Source of the DNA: K189A clade bacterium | GTDB taxonomy: Bacteria; Pseudomonadota; Gammaproteobacteria; Pseudomonadales; Azotimanducaceae | Length of the DNA stretch: 52,825 nucleotides | Assembly: GCA_902565895.1 (NCBI GenBank) | Contig: CACFGV010000012.1 | Span: 1 to 52,825, forward strand | Reading direction: 5' to 3' | In this document: in pieces, positions 1-8,650 of the stretch | Layout of the letters: each line of letters begins with the position of its first letter | Numbering within the stretch: the first letter of the stretch is position 1 | Made by a program: the position numbers and the translations under genes | Notes under the pieces: model-generated | Seen by the model: only the letters and a program-made list of their open reading frames with translations | Database searches by the model: none | Told to the model about the DNA's origin: nothing

Positions 1-998
1 GTTCTTCCGGCGGTTCAGCAGCAGCACTAGCCGCAGGACTTACAGGTCTAGAAATTGGCTCTGATATTGGCGGGTCAATTCGCAACCCAGCGCACTTTTG
101 CGGCGTATTTGGCCATAAGCCCACCCACGACCTACTGTGGATGCGCGGACATTCAGCACCAGGCGATCTGCGCTCCACACCCGACATATCGGTCATTGGC
201 CCCCTAGCCCGCTCTGCGAATGATCTGTATTCCGCCATCAAGGTTATGGCCGGGCCAGACGAAATTATGTCCAGAGGTTATCAACTAAATTTGCCAGAAT
301 TGGGTGAACGCAGTCTCGCCGAGCTTAAAGTTGGGGTTTGGAAAAACGATGAGGCCGCACCCGTTGCCCAAGAGGTCGAGGCGCGGGTCGATCTCGTTGT
401 CGCCGCGTTGCGAGACGCTGGTGCGTACATCACCGAAGACGCCAAACCAGACTTTAATGCCGACCACAGCAACGAGGTTTATCAGCGCCTATTGCAGGCC
501 ACCATGGCTTCGAGAATGCCCCCGGAGAACTACGAGAGTCTTAGGGCCTATGTGCAAAATGAACTGGACCCAGAAGACAACAGCACTACCGCCCAAACTT
601 TGCGCGCCCAGGTGTCCAGCTTCAAAGAATGGAGCCAAGCAAACGAAATGCGCCATCAATTGCGTTGGCGCTGGCACGAGTATTTTCAACAGTACGACAT
701 TCTGATTACGCCCATGATGGCAACACCGGCCTTTAAGCATGACCAAAGACCCTTTGCCGAGCGCACATTACAAGTAGACAACCAGGAACGGCCCTACTTT
801 GAACAAGTCTTTTGGGCAGGTCTAACGGGGGTGGCGTACCTACCCTCTACGGTCATACCCACCGGGCTGAATGACTTAGGCTTACCCATTGGCGTGCAAA
901 TTGTTGGGCCGCAATACGGTGATTTAATTACTATTGGTGTTGCGCAAAAACTCGAGAGCATGGGCTTTGCCTTTGAAGCACCAGCAGCTTATCGCTAA
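1..998 (+). CDS. Amidase signature family protein, 3' part
   Basis: The reading frame is already open at base 3 and ends at 998, so the gene begins upstream of the window. The first residues, SSGGS, are the tail of the amidase-signature motif that carries the cis-serine. The motif GSDIGGSIRNPA follows, with the nucleophilic serine encoded at 75-77. The catalytic lysine would lie upstream. Family members hydrolyse amide bonds with a Ser-cisSer-Lys triad in the cytoplasm. The C-terminus (GLPIGVQIVGP near the end) is also typical. The substrate cannot be read from the sequence. It lies 60 bp upstream of the mevalonate genes on the same strand but has no evident functional link to them. Two more amidases occur in this window, at 11873-13270 and 15880-17319. 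An internal ATG at 141 would remove the active site and is not the true start. Confidence 0.9.
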   Translation, partial: SSGGSAAALAAGLTGLEIGSDIGGSIRNPAHFCGVFGHKPTHDLLWMRGHSAPGDLRSTPDISVIGPLARSANDLYSAIKVMAGPDEIMSRGYQLNLPELGERSLAELKVGVWKNDEAAPVAQEVEARVDLVVAALRDAGAYITEDAKPDFNADHSNEVYQRLLQATMASRMPPENYESLRAYVQNELDPEDNSTTAQTLRAQVSSFKEWSQANEMRHQLRWRWHEYFQQYDILITPMMATPAFKHDQRPFAERTLQVDNQERPYFEQVFWAGLTGVAYLPSTVIPTGLNDLGLPIGVQIVGPQYGDLITIGVAQKLESMGFAFEAPAAYR

Positions 999-1058
999 AG
1001 TCGTCTGCACCACTAACAGAGCGTAAGCGCCGCAAATGACATTTGACCAATAGCTGCT

Positions 1059-1997
1059 ATGACTCAAGCGTTAGCGCACCCGAACATTGCTCTTGTTAAG
1101 TATTGGGGTAAACAAGATAGGGCCGGCAATATGCCGGCAACGCCGAACCTATCTATCACCTTGTCAGAGCTATGTGCGAAAACTCGTGTCAGCGACAGCG
1201 ACCAGTTTGAGTTCCAACTAAACGGCCAGGTAGTTGATGACTCAAAAGTCAAAACCTTAGTCGACAGCATGACACAAGAATTTAACCTTCCACCCATGCG
1301 CATCGAAAGCAGTAATAACTTTCCAACCAGCGCGGGCCTTGCCTCCAGTGCAGCAGGTTTTGCCGCCCTCGTGACCGCCATAGACGCCCACTGCCAACTG
1401 GGCATGAACCAGGCTCTTCGCTCGGAATGGGCGCGGCGCGGTTCGGCCAGTGCTGCTCGCTCGGTATGCGGTGGTTTTGTAGCGCTGGTACCACCCGACT
1501 GGCAGGCACAGAGTTTGGCGCCGAGTAAGCATTGGCCCCTTGAAGTGGTCATTGCCATTACCAGCCACGACGCCAAAGGGGTAAGTTCAACCGACGGCAT
1601 GGAGCGCAGCCGTTTGACCTCACCGTTTTATAACCAATGGGTGCGCAGTGCCGGCGACGACTACGCTGAAGCCTCAGTAGCCATTGCCGAGCGGGATTTT
1701 GCACAACTGGCCAGCGTTGCTGAGTTAAGCTGTTTAAAAATGCACAGCCTCATGCTTACCAGCCGCCCAGCTTTAAGCTATTGGACGCCGGCAAGTCTGG
1801 CTTGTATGGATCGCGTACGAGAACTCAGAAACAGTGGTGAGGCAGTGTTTTTTACTATTGACGCTGGACCCCAAATCAAAGCGGTCTGTCTACCAGAGAG
1901 CGCAGACCAGGTCGCTAAAGCCCTGGCTGATGTTCCAGGTGTACGCGAAATTTTGCGCTGCCCACTAGGAGAGGGCGCCCGCGTGATTGACGACTAA
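1059..1997 (+). CDS. mvaD: Diphosphomevalonate decarboxylase
   Basis: It converts mevalonate diphosphate plus ATP to isopentenyl diphosphate, the last step of the mevalonate pathway. The 312-residue protein is a GHMP-superfamily member. Visible family marks are NIALVKYWGK at residues 9-18, the NFPTSAGLASSAAGF stretch in the first third, the phosphate-binding loop GSASAARS near residues 128-135, and the catalytic aspartate in DAGPQ (D268). The usual residue after DAGP is Asn, so Gln is a mild deviation, and the loop usually reads GSGSAxRS. Length is a little short of the usual 320-330. The ATG at 1059 has only a weak ribosome site. The next gene begins 32 bp after the stop, and gene order suggests one operon with phosphomevalonate kinase and the reductase-kinase fusion. 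Confidence 0.95.
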   Translation: MTQALAHPNIALVKYWGKQDRAGNMPATPNLSITLSELCAKTRVSDSDQFEFQLNGQVVDDSKVKTLVDSMTQEFNLPPMRIESSNNFPTSAGLASSAAGFAALVTAIDAHCQLGMNQALRSEWARRGSASAARSVCGGFVALVPPDWQAQSLAPSKHWPLEVVIAITSHDAKGVSSTDGMERSRLTSPFYNQWVRSAGDDYAEASVAIAERDFAQLASVAELSCLKMHSLMLTSRPALSYWTPASLACMDRVRELRNSGEAVFFTIDAGPQIKAVCLPESADQVAKALADVPGVREILRCPLGEGARVIDD

Positions 1998-2029
1998 ACA
2001 AACAAAGACCAGGAACCAACTCAATCGCG

Positions 2030-2989
2030 ATGCAAGTAAGCGCACCAGGTAAAGTCGTTCTTTTTGGCGAATATGCGGTACTAGACGGCGCCCCGGCCAC
2101 TGTGATGGCGGTAAATGCCCACGCAACGTGTGATCTGGTCCCAAGTAACGACCACCATTGGCACTTCAGCAGCAGCGGCTTCGTGAGCGAGCCTATCCAT
2201 TGCATTGACTCAATCCTTCCGGACCACGCCAGTGCTGGCTTTGTTGCGGCCATTCTCAAGCATTGGGGCTTCGAATCACTGCGAGACCTAAGCGCACAGC
2301 CTTTGACGATTCACACTGACACCACACCGTTTTTTTACGCAAACAAAAAACTCGGTCTGGGCTCTTCTGCCGCAGCCTGTACCGCCACCTATCTTGCCTT
2401 AGCTGAAAAACTTCAACGCCAGCCCTCCATGCACGAAGCCCTGCACCTTCACCGTACCTGGCAAGGCGGCAAAGGCAGTGGCCTGGACGTTGCCAGTTGT
2501 TGGCATGGCAGCGTTATTCGCTTTCAAAATGCCCAAGTCGAGAGCCTGAGTTGGCCCCACAATTTGGGCTGGCAGATCGTCTGGAGTGGCATCAGCGCAG
2601 CCACCACCGACCATATCGGGCACTTCGATGGATGGCGTAAGCATGCAGACCTCAGCCCTCTCAATCGGTTGAGCGAGCTAAGCAAAACGCTCTGCAATGA
2701 CCCTTCTTTAGAGCTGATTAAGGCCTACCAAGGCGCCCTCATGGATTTGGATAATGCTGCGAAACTGAAAATATTTTCCGCAGAACACCGCGAGTTGGTT
2801 AAAATCGCCGCCGACTTCGGGCTTGTGTACAAGCCCTGTGGCGCAGGTGGTGGCGATATCGGTATTGCCTTTGCGGACACAGAACAACAACCCATGGTTC
2901 TCGATAATTTTCGCAACGCAGCAACCGCTGCCGGATTTTATTGCCCCACATTGGAGATGGCTCAACATGGCGTCAGACTCGCCCAATAA
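2030..2989 (+). CDS. mvaK2: Phosphomevalonate kinase
   Basis: A GHMP kinase of 319 residues that phosphorylates mevalonate 5-phosphate to the diphosphate, feeding the decarboxylase encoded just upstream. Motif 1 is at the N-terminus (SAPGKVVLFGEYAVLDG, residues 4-20), the ATP-binding motif 2 reads LGLGSSAAA from residue 108, a KGSGLDVA motif follows, and the C-terminal glycine motif GAGGGDIG begins at 271. The N-terminal GEYAVLDG wording and the KGSGLDVA segment favour phosphomevalonate kinase over mevalonate kinase, and mevalonate kinase is present elsewhere in the operon. The 3' end overlaps the start of the next gene by 23 bases, which suggests translational coupling. Confidence 0.92.
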   Translation: MQVSAPGKVVLFGEYAVLDGAPATVMAVNAHATCDLVPSNDHHWHFSSSGFVSEPIHCIDSILPDHASAGFVAAILKHWGFESLRDLSAQPLTIHTDTTPFFYANKKLGLGSSAAACTATYLALAEKLQRQPSMHEALHLHRTWQGGKGSGLDVASCWHGSVIRFQNAQVESLSWPHNLGWQIVWSGISAATTDHIGHFDGWRKHADLSPLNRLSELSKTLCNDPSLELIKAYQGALMDLDNAAKLKIFSAEHRELVKIAADFGLVYKPCGAGGGDIGIAFADTEQQPMVLDNFRNAATAAGFYCPTLEMAQHGVRLAQ

Positions 2990-5249
2990 CCCTGGTGCTA
3001 AAACCACTGATCTAAACACGGGTTCCTCGCGTATTGCCAATTTCTTTCGTATGCCTGTGGGCGAGCGCATTGCCGCGCTGCACGAACGTGGCCTATTGAA
3101 TAGCGACGATGTTCACCAACTGGTTTCTGCTAACCATCAGCTACAGGTCAATGTGGCCGACAAAATGATCGAAAACGTAGTGGGCGTTTTTGGCCTGCCC
3201 ATGGGTGTGGCGCTGAATTTTCTGATCAACAACCGCGACTACGTGATCCCCCTTGTTGTAGAGGAACCGTCTATCGTCGCCGGTCTTTCTGGCGCTGCAC
3301 GCTTGGCACGACTCGGCGGTGGATACGAAAGCGCACCAGTCACACCTATATTGATTGGTCAGGTGCAGTCGGTTATCGAAGGCGATCCCGAGGCGGCGAT
3401 GCAGGCACTGTTAGACCACAAAGAAGACATCTTGTCGTTAGCGAACAGCCTGCACCCAAAAATGGTGGCCCGGGGCGGTGGCGCGGTAGATATAGAAGTC
3501 TTTCATCACCAAGCCGAGCACGACGGCAGACAGATGGTCGTCATGCACCTATTGGTGGATACTCGCGATGCAATGGGTGCCAACCTCGTTAACACCATGT
3601 GCGAGGGAGTGGCTTCGCTGGTCGAAACGCTGACCCACGGCAAAGTGTTTCTGCGCATTCTTTCCAACCTTACCGATCGCGCCATCGCTCGCGCCCGTGT
3701 GCGTATTCCGATCAAGAACCTCGAAGGTAAAGGCTACAACGGCGAGCAAGTTCGCGACGGTATCGTGCTGGCTAACGACCTGGCTCTTGCGGACCCCTAC
3801 CGCGCAGCAACCCACAACAAGGGCATTATGAATGGTGTCGATGCGGTGGCCCTGGCGACGGGTAACGACTGGCGCGCCATCGAAGCTGCGGCCCACGCCT
3901 ATGCTGCACGAGACGGACAATACAAAGCCCTAACCGTATGGCGTAAAGACCAAGACGGTTCACTGCTCGGCGAAATCGAAATTCCGCTGAAAGTCGGCAC
4001 CGTGGGTGGTTCGTTAGAGACCAACCCCAGCGTACGCATTAACCATCGCTTACTCGGTTCTCCCAACGCCTCAGAGTTGGCTGGCATCATGGCCGTTGTT
4101 GGTTTGGCGCAAAACTTTGCCGCCCTGCGCTCGCTGGCGACTAATGGCATCACGCAGAACCACATGAACCTGCATGCGCGCAGCGTTGCAAGCACCGCAG
4201 GCGTCACCGAGGATCATTTCGAAGCTGTGGTTGAGGGCTTAATTGAATCCGGCGAAATCAAAGTTTGGAAAGCTCAAGAAATAGCTAAAAATCTCGCGCG
4301 TCAGGTCGTTCGGCCCGAGACTTCAGAGCGCGAATCCGCCTGCGGCAAGATCATTTTGCTGGGCGAACATGCGGTCGTATATGGTCGACCAGCCATTGCC
4401 TTACCCATTCCTTTGGCGGTCGAAGCCACCGTACGTAAAGAACCTAAGAGCAGTGGCGACGGCATTAACGTTGTCATTCCGCGCTGGGGACTGGAACAAA
4501 AAGTAACCGCAACAACACCTGGGGTTGCCGGTATCATGGCCAACCTGATCGAGAAGATGGGTCTTGAGCAGGAACATATGACCATTGAGGTCTTCCCCCA
4601 CGTGCCTCGAGCCATGGGCTTGGGTGGCTCATCAGCGTTGGCTGTTGCCATCGTGCGAGCGCTGAGCAGAACCTACCAGCTGGCGCTACCAGAAACCCAA
4701 ATCAATGCCTTGGCCTTTGAATGTGAACAGGCGGCCCATGGGCAAGCATCAGGGGTCGACAATACGGTCGCAACCTACGGCACACCGTTGTACTACCAGC
4801 GTCAGAACGACCAACCAAGATTTGAAACCGTTAATCTCGGCCAGCCACTGGAACTTGTCATTGGCATGACCGGCAAAGAAAGTCTGACCGCTGAAACCGT
4901 CGCCCGAGTGCGTCAGTCCTGGGAGCAGTACCTAGACCGTTACGAGACACTTTTCGACCAGATCGGTGCCCTTACCTTGTCCGCTCGCACGGCCCTACAA
5001 ACCGGCAGTCTGCAAGAATTAGGCGAACTGATGAACTTGTGTCACGGGTATTTGAACGCGCTCCAGTTATCGACGCCGAAACTCGAAGACTTGATTCATA
5101 TCGCCCGCAGCAATGGTGCAATAGGCGCAAAACTTACTGGCGGTGGTGGCGGCGGCTCCATGGTGGCCTTGTGCCCAGACAGCAGTGAGCGCGTTCGCAA
5201 CGCGATGCAAGCCGCGGGCTACAAAACCTTAAGTGTGACCTTGGACTAG
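2967..5249 (+). CDS. mvaA-mvaK1: HMG-CoA reductase (class II) fused to mevalonate kinase
   Basis: One 760-residue chain carries two consecutive mevalonate-pathway enzymes. Residues about 20-430 are a class II (bacterial) HMG-CoA reductase: ENVVGVFGLPMG, EEPS (E99/E100), the NADH-side motif DTRDAMGANLVNT, catalytic Lys in NKGIMNG (K285), Asp in TGNDW (D301) and the late His in NLHAR (H403). Residues about 455-760 are a mevalonate kinase: CGKIILLGEHAVVYG from 459, GLGGSSALA around 551-559, HGQASGVDN at 591-599 and the GGGGGG loop at 725-730. The open frame extends upstream to 2823 inside the previous gene, but ATG at 2967 is preceded by GGAGATGG and gives a normal N-terminus. No stop or frame change separates the two domains. 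All catalytic residues I can place are present, so both halves should be active and could pass mevalonate directly. The stop codon forms one arm of a palindrome with the stop of the convergent neighbour. Confidence 0.93.
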   Translation: MASDSPNNPGAKTTDLNTGSSRIANFFRMPVGERIAALHERGLLNSDDVHQLVSANHQLQVNVADKMIENVVGVFGLPMGVALNFLINNRDYVIPLVVEEPSIVAGLSGAARLARLGGGYESAPVTPILIGQVQSVIEGDPEAAMQALLDHKEDILSLANSLHPKMVARGGGAVDIEVFHHQAEHDGRQMVVMHLLVDTRDAMGANLVNTMCEGVASLVETLTHGKVFLRILSNLTDRAIARARVRIPIKNLEGKGYNGEQVRDGIVLANDLALADPYRAATHNKGIMNGVDAVALATGNDWRAIEAAAHAYAARDGQYKALTVWRKDQDGSLLGEIEIPLKVGTVGGSLETNPSVRINHRLLGSPNASELAGIMAVVGLAQNFAALRSLATNGITQNHMNLHARSVASTAGVTEDHFEAVVEGLIESGEIKVWKAQEIAKNLARQVVRPETSERESACGKIILLGEHAVVYGRPAIALPIPLAVEATVRKEPKSSGDGINVVIPRWGLEQKVTATTPGVAGIMANLIEKMGLEQEHMTIEVFPHVPRAMGLGGSSALAVAIVRALSRTYQLALPETQINALAFECEQAAHGQASGVDNTVATYGTPLYYQRQNDQPRFETVNLGQPLELVIGMTGKESLTAETVARVRQSWEQYLDRYETLFDQIGALTLSARTALQTGSLQELGELMNLCHGYLNALQLSTPKLEDLIHIARSNGAIGAKLTGGGGGGSMVALCPDSSERVRNAMQAAGYKTLSVTLD

Positions 5250-5266
5250 TGCTCAGCTGAGCACTA
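5247..5266. repeat. Perfect 20-base palindrome spanning two convergent stop codons
   Basis: The sequence reads identically on both strands, centred between 5256 and 5257. Its left end is the TAG stop of the reductase-kinase fusion and its right end is the TAG stop of the opposing glutathione S-transferase. As RNA it could fold into an eight-base-pair stem with a four-base loop in either transcript. No T-run follows on either side, so it is at best a weak or Rho-assisted bidirectional terminator; a protein-binding palindrome is an alternative. Confidence 0.5.
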
Positions 5267-5872
5267 AGTGGCAGAGAAACTGCTGCGCGTGCTGACCTCG
5301 CCATACCAGCGTTGGATGTTGGGCAGCTCTGGAATTTCCACTACTTTAACCATGCGCGCAAAATCCAATGCGACCGCAAGGGTAATATCGGCAATGGAGA
5401 AATTGTCGCCTGCTAAATACGACGTTTGCGCCAATTGCTCATCAAACATCGTAAGCATTTTAGGTGCTCGCTCGGCACAAACCTGACCCCATTCGGCAAC
5501 ACAGGTCTCACGATCCTTAAAAAAACCGGTGATGTTGCGAAACGCCCCGGCAACTTCGAGCAAAAAACCCAACTCGGCCCGGCGTTGCCACATCTCGACC
5601 TTAGCTGCCTCAACACCCGTCGCCCCAAACAACACAGGCTCCGATTGAATGGACTCCATATATCGGCAAATCGCGACGGACTCGCCAATACACGTGCCGT
5701 CATCCAACTCCAGCATGGGCACCCGACCGCCGGGGTTTTTTGCCAAATAATCTGCTGAAAGATTTTCAGCAGCACGGATGTCCACCGCGACACGATCACA
5801 CTCAAGACCTTTTTCGGCCATAAAAATGTGCACACGCCGGGCGTTAGGTGAGGGGGCTTCGTACAGTTTCAT
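5264..5872 (-). CDS. Glutathione S-transferase family protein
   Basis: The 202-residue protein has the two-domain cytosolic GST layout. The N-terminal thioredoxin-like domain (about 1-76) begins MKLYEAPSPNARRVHIF, contains the cis-proline motif GRVPMLEL near residues 49-56 and the glutathione gamma-glutamyl-binding ESVAICRY near 64-71. The rest is the all-helical C-terminal domain with the usual DNFSIADITLAVAL segment. It probably conjugates or reduces electrophiles with glutathione; the substrate is unknown. The start is well supported by GGGAGGAACA directly before the ATG. It is convergent with the mevalonate operon and divergent from the alcohol dehydrogenase, with about 100 bp between the two divergent starts, enough for a promoter on each strand. 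Confidence 0.92.
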   Translation of the reverse strand: MKLYEAPSPNARRVHIFMAEKGLECDRVAVDIRAAENLSADYLAKNPGGRVPMLELDDGTCIGESVAICRYMESIQSEPVLFGATGVEAAKVEMWQRRAELGFLLEVAGAFRNITGFFKDRETCVAEWGQVCAERAPKMLTMFDEQLAQTSYLAGDNFSIADITLAVALDFARMVKVVEIPELPNIQRWYGEVSTRSSFSAT

Positions 5873-5974
5873 TGTTCCTCCCGGTAGCTATTGAATTGCG
5901 GTTCTTACCCTGCACCATTGATCTTAACCCCAACCGCTAGGATGATGTTCGATGAATAAATTGGGAGGGTTGGT

Positions 5975-7072
5975 ATGACTACGACAGCGCGAGTGGTGGT
6001 ATTGCCACAGACCGGCACAGAACTTCGGGTAGAAACCGTGGAACTGCCGAATCCAGAGCCACAACAAGTCGTGGTCAAGCAATTTGCCTCAGGCGTTTGT
6101 CACTCGCAGTTGCATCAAATCCACCGGCCTCGTAAAAACCCAGTGGTGCTGGGTCATGAATCTACCGGAGTGGTTACTGAGGTGGGCAGTGCCGTGACCC
6201 ACGTTGCGCCTGGTGACATGGTTATGGTCACTTGGGTGCCGCGCAACATAGAAAGCGAGACACAACCACCGGCGGCTGCGCAACTGCAGGTCAGAGACGG
6301 CATAGCGGTATCACAAAATGTCTTTACTTGGGCTGATCACACCATCGCTGACCAGCAATACGTTGTTAAGGTGGATCCGAACATCGATACCGACGTCACC
6401 GCAATCATCGGGTGCGCTGTGATGACGGGTGCTGGAGCCGTCATAAATACCGCGAAAGTCCAAAAAGGCGAGAGCGTCGCGATTTTTGGCGTCGGCGGGG
6501 TTGGGTTGTCTGCTGTGGTGGGGGCCAAAATGGTCGGCGCTCATCCAATCATTGCTGTAGATCTAGATGACGAGAAACTGGCTTTTGCCAAGCAATTCGG
6601 CGCAACTCATGGTGTTAATGCCGCCAACGAAGACCCCGTTGCGGCCATTCATGCTTTAACGGTGCGCGAGGGCGAATTCAATTTTAGTCAGCAACCGGTT
6701 TCTGGCGCCGATTACACCTTCGACTGTATTGGCATCCGCCAAACCATGGAACAAATCGTGCCAGCCTGCCGCAGCGGTTACTTTGGCGCGAAGGAAGGCG
6801 GCACAGCGGTTTTGGTCGGGGTACCAACGACACCCGTGGAGCTGAACCCTGGTGATCTTTTAGTAAACGAAAAGAACTTTGTTGGCAGCATTGGCGGGTC
6901 TTGCGCGCCAGATCATGATTTCCCGAGATTCCTCGATTGGCACAATAGTGGCGACTTAGACCTCCACGCCATGGTCACCGCACGCTACAACATTGATCAA
7001 ATCAATGAGGCTGTTACGGCGCTAGAACAGGGTCAAATAAGTGGCCGCGCCATTCTCGAATTCGATCACTAA
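5975..7072 (+). CDS. Zinc-type alcohol dehydrogenase lacking the structural-zinc lobe
   Basis: A medium-chain dehydrogenase/reductase of 365 residues that probably oxidises an alcohol or thiol adduct with NAD. The catalytic zinc ligands are visible: C42 in GVCHSQ, H61-E62 in LGHES, and C147 in IIGCAVMTG. The Rossmann glycine motif GVGGVG lies near residues 166-171, followed by an Asp (AVDLDD) that favours NAD over NADP. The C-rich lobe that binds structural zinc in class I/III enzymes is absent: after the TWVPRN segment, where four cysteines are expected, there are none. The segment [18 protein letters not shown] resembles class III enzymes, so the lobe was probably lost or replaced. A GGGAGG ribosome site precedes the ATG. 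The gene stands alone between two minus-strand genes. Confidence 0.9.
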   Translation: MTTTARVVVLPQTGTELRVETVELPNPEPQQVVVKQFASGVCHSQLHQIHRPRKNPVVLGHESTGVVTEVGSAVTHVAPGDMVMVTWVPRNIESETQPPAAAQLQVRDGIAVSQNVFTWADHTIADQQYVVKVDPNIDTDVTAIIGCAVMTGAGAVINTAKVQKGESVAIFGVGGVGLSAVVGAKMVGAHPIIAVDLDDEKLAFAKQFGATHGVNAANEDPVAAIHALTVREGEFNFSQQPVSGADYTFDCIGIRQTMEQIVPACRSGYFGAKEGGTAVLVGVPTTPVELNPGDLLVNEKNFVGSIGGSCAPDHDFPRFLDWHNSGDLDLHAMVTARYNIDQINEAVTALEQGQISGRAILEFDH

Positions 7073-7107
7073 AGACGCTCAAACCTATCCTTCGCGCGAT
7101 ACCGGAT

Positions 7108-7596
7108 CTAGCCAAGCTCCAACGCTGTGGCCAACAGAGTAATCGCTGCCTGAGCAAACTGTTGCATGTTGGCCTGTCGATCAGCATGACCGGTGACCAC
7201 GGTGACCGCTTTGGGGTTGGGACCTGCAACGGCAATAACACTGGTACCGACAGCTACCCCATAGGGTGCCCCTGTTGGTCCCGCTATACCCAGTTCAGCG
7301 ATACCCCAAGTACTGTCTAACTGGTCTTTAGCAATCTCCGCAAAGCGCATAGCCATAGCTTCGGACATGGGTTTTAAATCAGCTACCGAATCTTTGTTCA
7401 TAACAAGCCACTGCCTACGGCTGGGCAGCGAATACGGCACCGTGGCGCCCTTAAAGTAAGCAGAAGCACCTGGCACCGCTAACAGTATGGCGGCGATCAG
7501 TCCACCGGTAGAGGTTTCTGTCACGGTGAGGGTATCTCCGCGTTCAATTAACACAGGGCCAACGATCTCCCCTGCTTTCAACAAATCCGCTTGCAT
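7108..7596 (-). CDS. CinA C-terminal-like protein (nicotinamide-nucleotide amidase family)
   Basis: At 162 residues this is a stand-alone CinA C-terminal domain. Characterised relatives (PncC) deamidate nicotinamide mononucleotide in NAD recycling. The active-site motif, usually AESCTGG, here reads TETSTGG (residues 26-32), so the serine nucleophile position is Thr with a Ser one place later. The downstream GIAGPTG motif is present. Activity is therefore plausible but not certain. A strong GAGGAG ribosome site precedes the ATG. The protein is convergent with the alcohol dehydrogenase and lies directly downstream of the membrane hydrolase (14 bp gap). A second, larger CinA-like protein is encoded at 39549-40646. 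Confidence 0.85.
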   Translation of the reverse strand: MQADLLKAGEIVGPVLIERGDTLTVTETSTGGLIAAILLAVPGASAYFKGATVPYSLPSRRQWLVMNKDSVADLKPMSEAMAMRFAEIAKDQLDSTWGIAELGIAGPTGAPYGVAVGTSVIAVAGPNPKAVTVVTGHADRQANMQQFAQAAITLLATALELG

Positions 7597-7609
7597 GACC
7601 GCTCCTCAA

Positions 7610-8629
7610 TTACTCAATCGCCACTACCTGTTCACAGCCACGGCCAAGCAAAAGATCGGTGAATCGATCCAACTCACCAGGCCCCAATTCTCGGGACGCC
7701 CACCAACTGACATGATCATTCGGCCGCTCTGCATCGACAACGATGCCCCACATGGGATCAATAGAATCCGGCAACATGCTGTAGCGCATATCAATCACAC
7801 GGCCAGTAGGATCCTGGGCAAGGTAGTCATGAGAAAACCAGCTAAACCTCGCTATATCTTTTGCTTGCTGACTGTTCGAGGGCAGATCTGGAAAACTGCG
7901 CGCTTGGTCAAACTGCTCGATCCGTGAGCCTTCGCACCAATGCCCATCGACAGCGACTCGAACCGCGTCGACATAATAAAACCCTTGGTCTTGATAGATT
8001 GACTTAAACAAAAAGATGTTGCCAAAACTGGGCTTTACACTTAACCGCTGGGGATCATGTCCCCTGGCTACCGCTTGGGCTTCAGCTACCGCCATTGCCC
8101 GTTCTTGCTGTAACCAACCAAAGCCCAGGTAACCCAACGCCCACACCATCGCTGCGATAGCAAAATGGCGCTTGCTGAAAATCACTGCGGCAGCAACCAA
8201 GCCGACCAGGGGCAGGGTGAACAGAGGGTCGACAATGGATGAATTATTCCATGCCACCCGAACGTTGCTAAAAGGCCAAAACAATTGGGTCCCATAGGAG
8301 GTACAGGCGTCCAATAAACCGTGGGTGGCGTAGCCCGCTAGACACGCCAAGTAGGTTTCACGCCAAGTCAAAACCTTGCGTGCAAAAAATTTGAACAGCG
8401 GCCACGCTACAAGCAGCGCGCCAATGGGAATAAAGACCAAGGCATGGGAAAACTGACGGTGGTACTCGAGAAATAACAACGGATCTGTTGGAGATTGCAT
8501 AAGCACATCTAAATCAGGCGCCATGCCTGCCAACGTGCCAAGCAACGCCACCGTCAACAATTTTTTTCTGCGCGTATGGGTTGCGGTGGCTAGCGCCGCT
8601 CCTATCGCGCCCTGACTGATGGGGTCCAA
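7610..8629 (-). CDS. DUF457 / YdjM-type membrane metal-dependent hydrolase
   Basis: The 339-residue protein opens with DPISQGAIGAALA, then an APDLDVLM motif and HRQFSHALVF, the DUF457 pattern of acidic and histidine residues near the membrane. About four or five hydrophobic segments fill the first half; the second half is a soluble region with WWASRELGPGE near the end. The family is annotated as metal-dependent hydrolase of the inner membrane, with no firm substrate. Translation appears to begin at a TTG (8629-8627), the only start that gives the family's usual DPISQG N-terminus, with GGAG upstream. It shares direction with the YdbT-like gene upstream and the CinA-like gene downstream. Confidence 0.85.
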   Translation of the reverse strand: MDPISQGAIGAALATATHTRRKKLLTVALLGTLAGMAPDLDVLMQSPTDPLLFLEYHRQFSHALVFIPIGALLVAWPLFKFFARKVLTWRETYLACLAGYATHGLLDACTSYGTQLFWPFSNVRVAWNNSSIVDPLFTLPLVGLVAAAVIFSKRHFAIAAMVWALGYLGFGWLQQERAMAVAEAQAVARGHDPQRLSVKPSFGNIFLFKSIYQDQGFYYVDAVRVAVDGHWCEGSRIEQFDQARSFPDLPSNSQQAKDIARFSWFSHDYLAQDPTGRVIDMRYSMLPDSIDPMWGIVVDAERPNDHVSWWASRELGPGELDRFTDLLLGRGCEQVVAIE

Positions 8630-8650
8630 ACGTTAGCGCTCCAAATTAAC

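Noticed and set aside
2823-2966. A longer N-terminus of the reductase-kinase fusion.
   Set aside because: It lies entirely within the phosphomevalonate kinase gene and lacks reductase homology; ATG 2967 has a good ribosome site.
5135-5155. A GGT/GGC-rich microsatellite in the mevalonate kinase part.
   Set aside because: It encodes the conserved glycine-rich GHMP motif and is explained by the protein.
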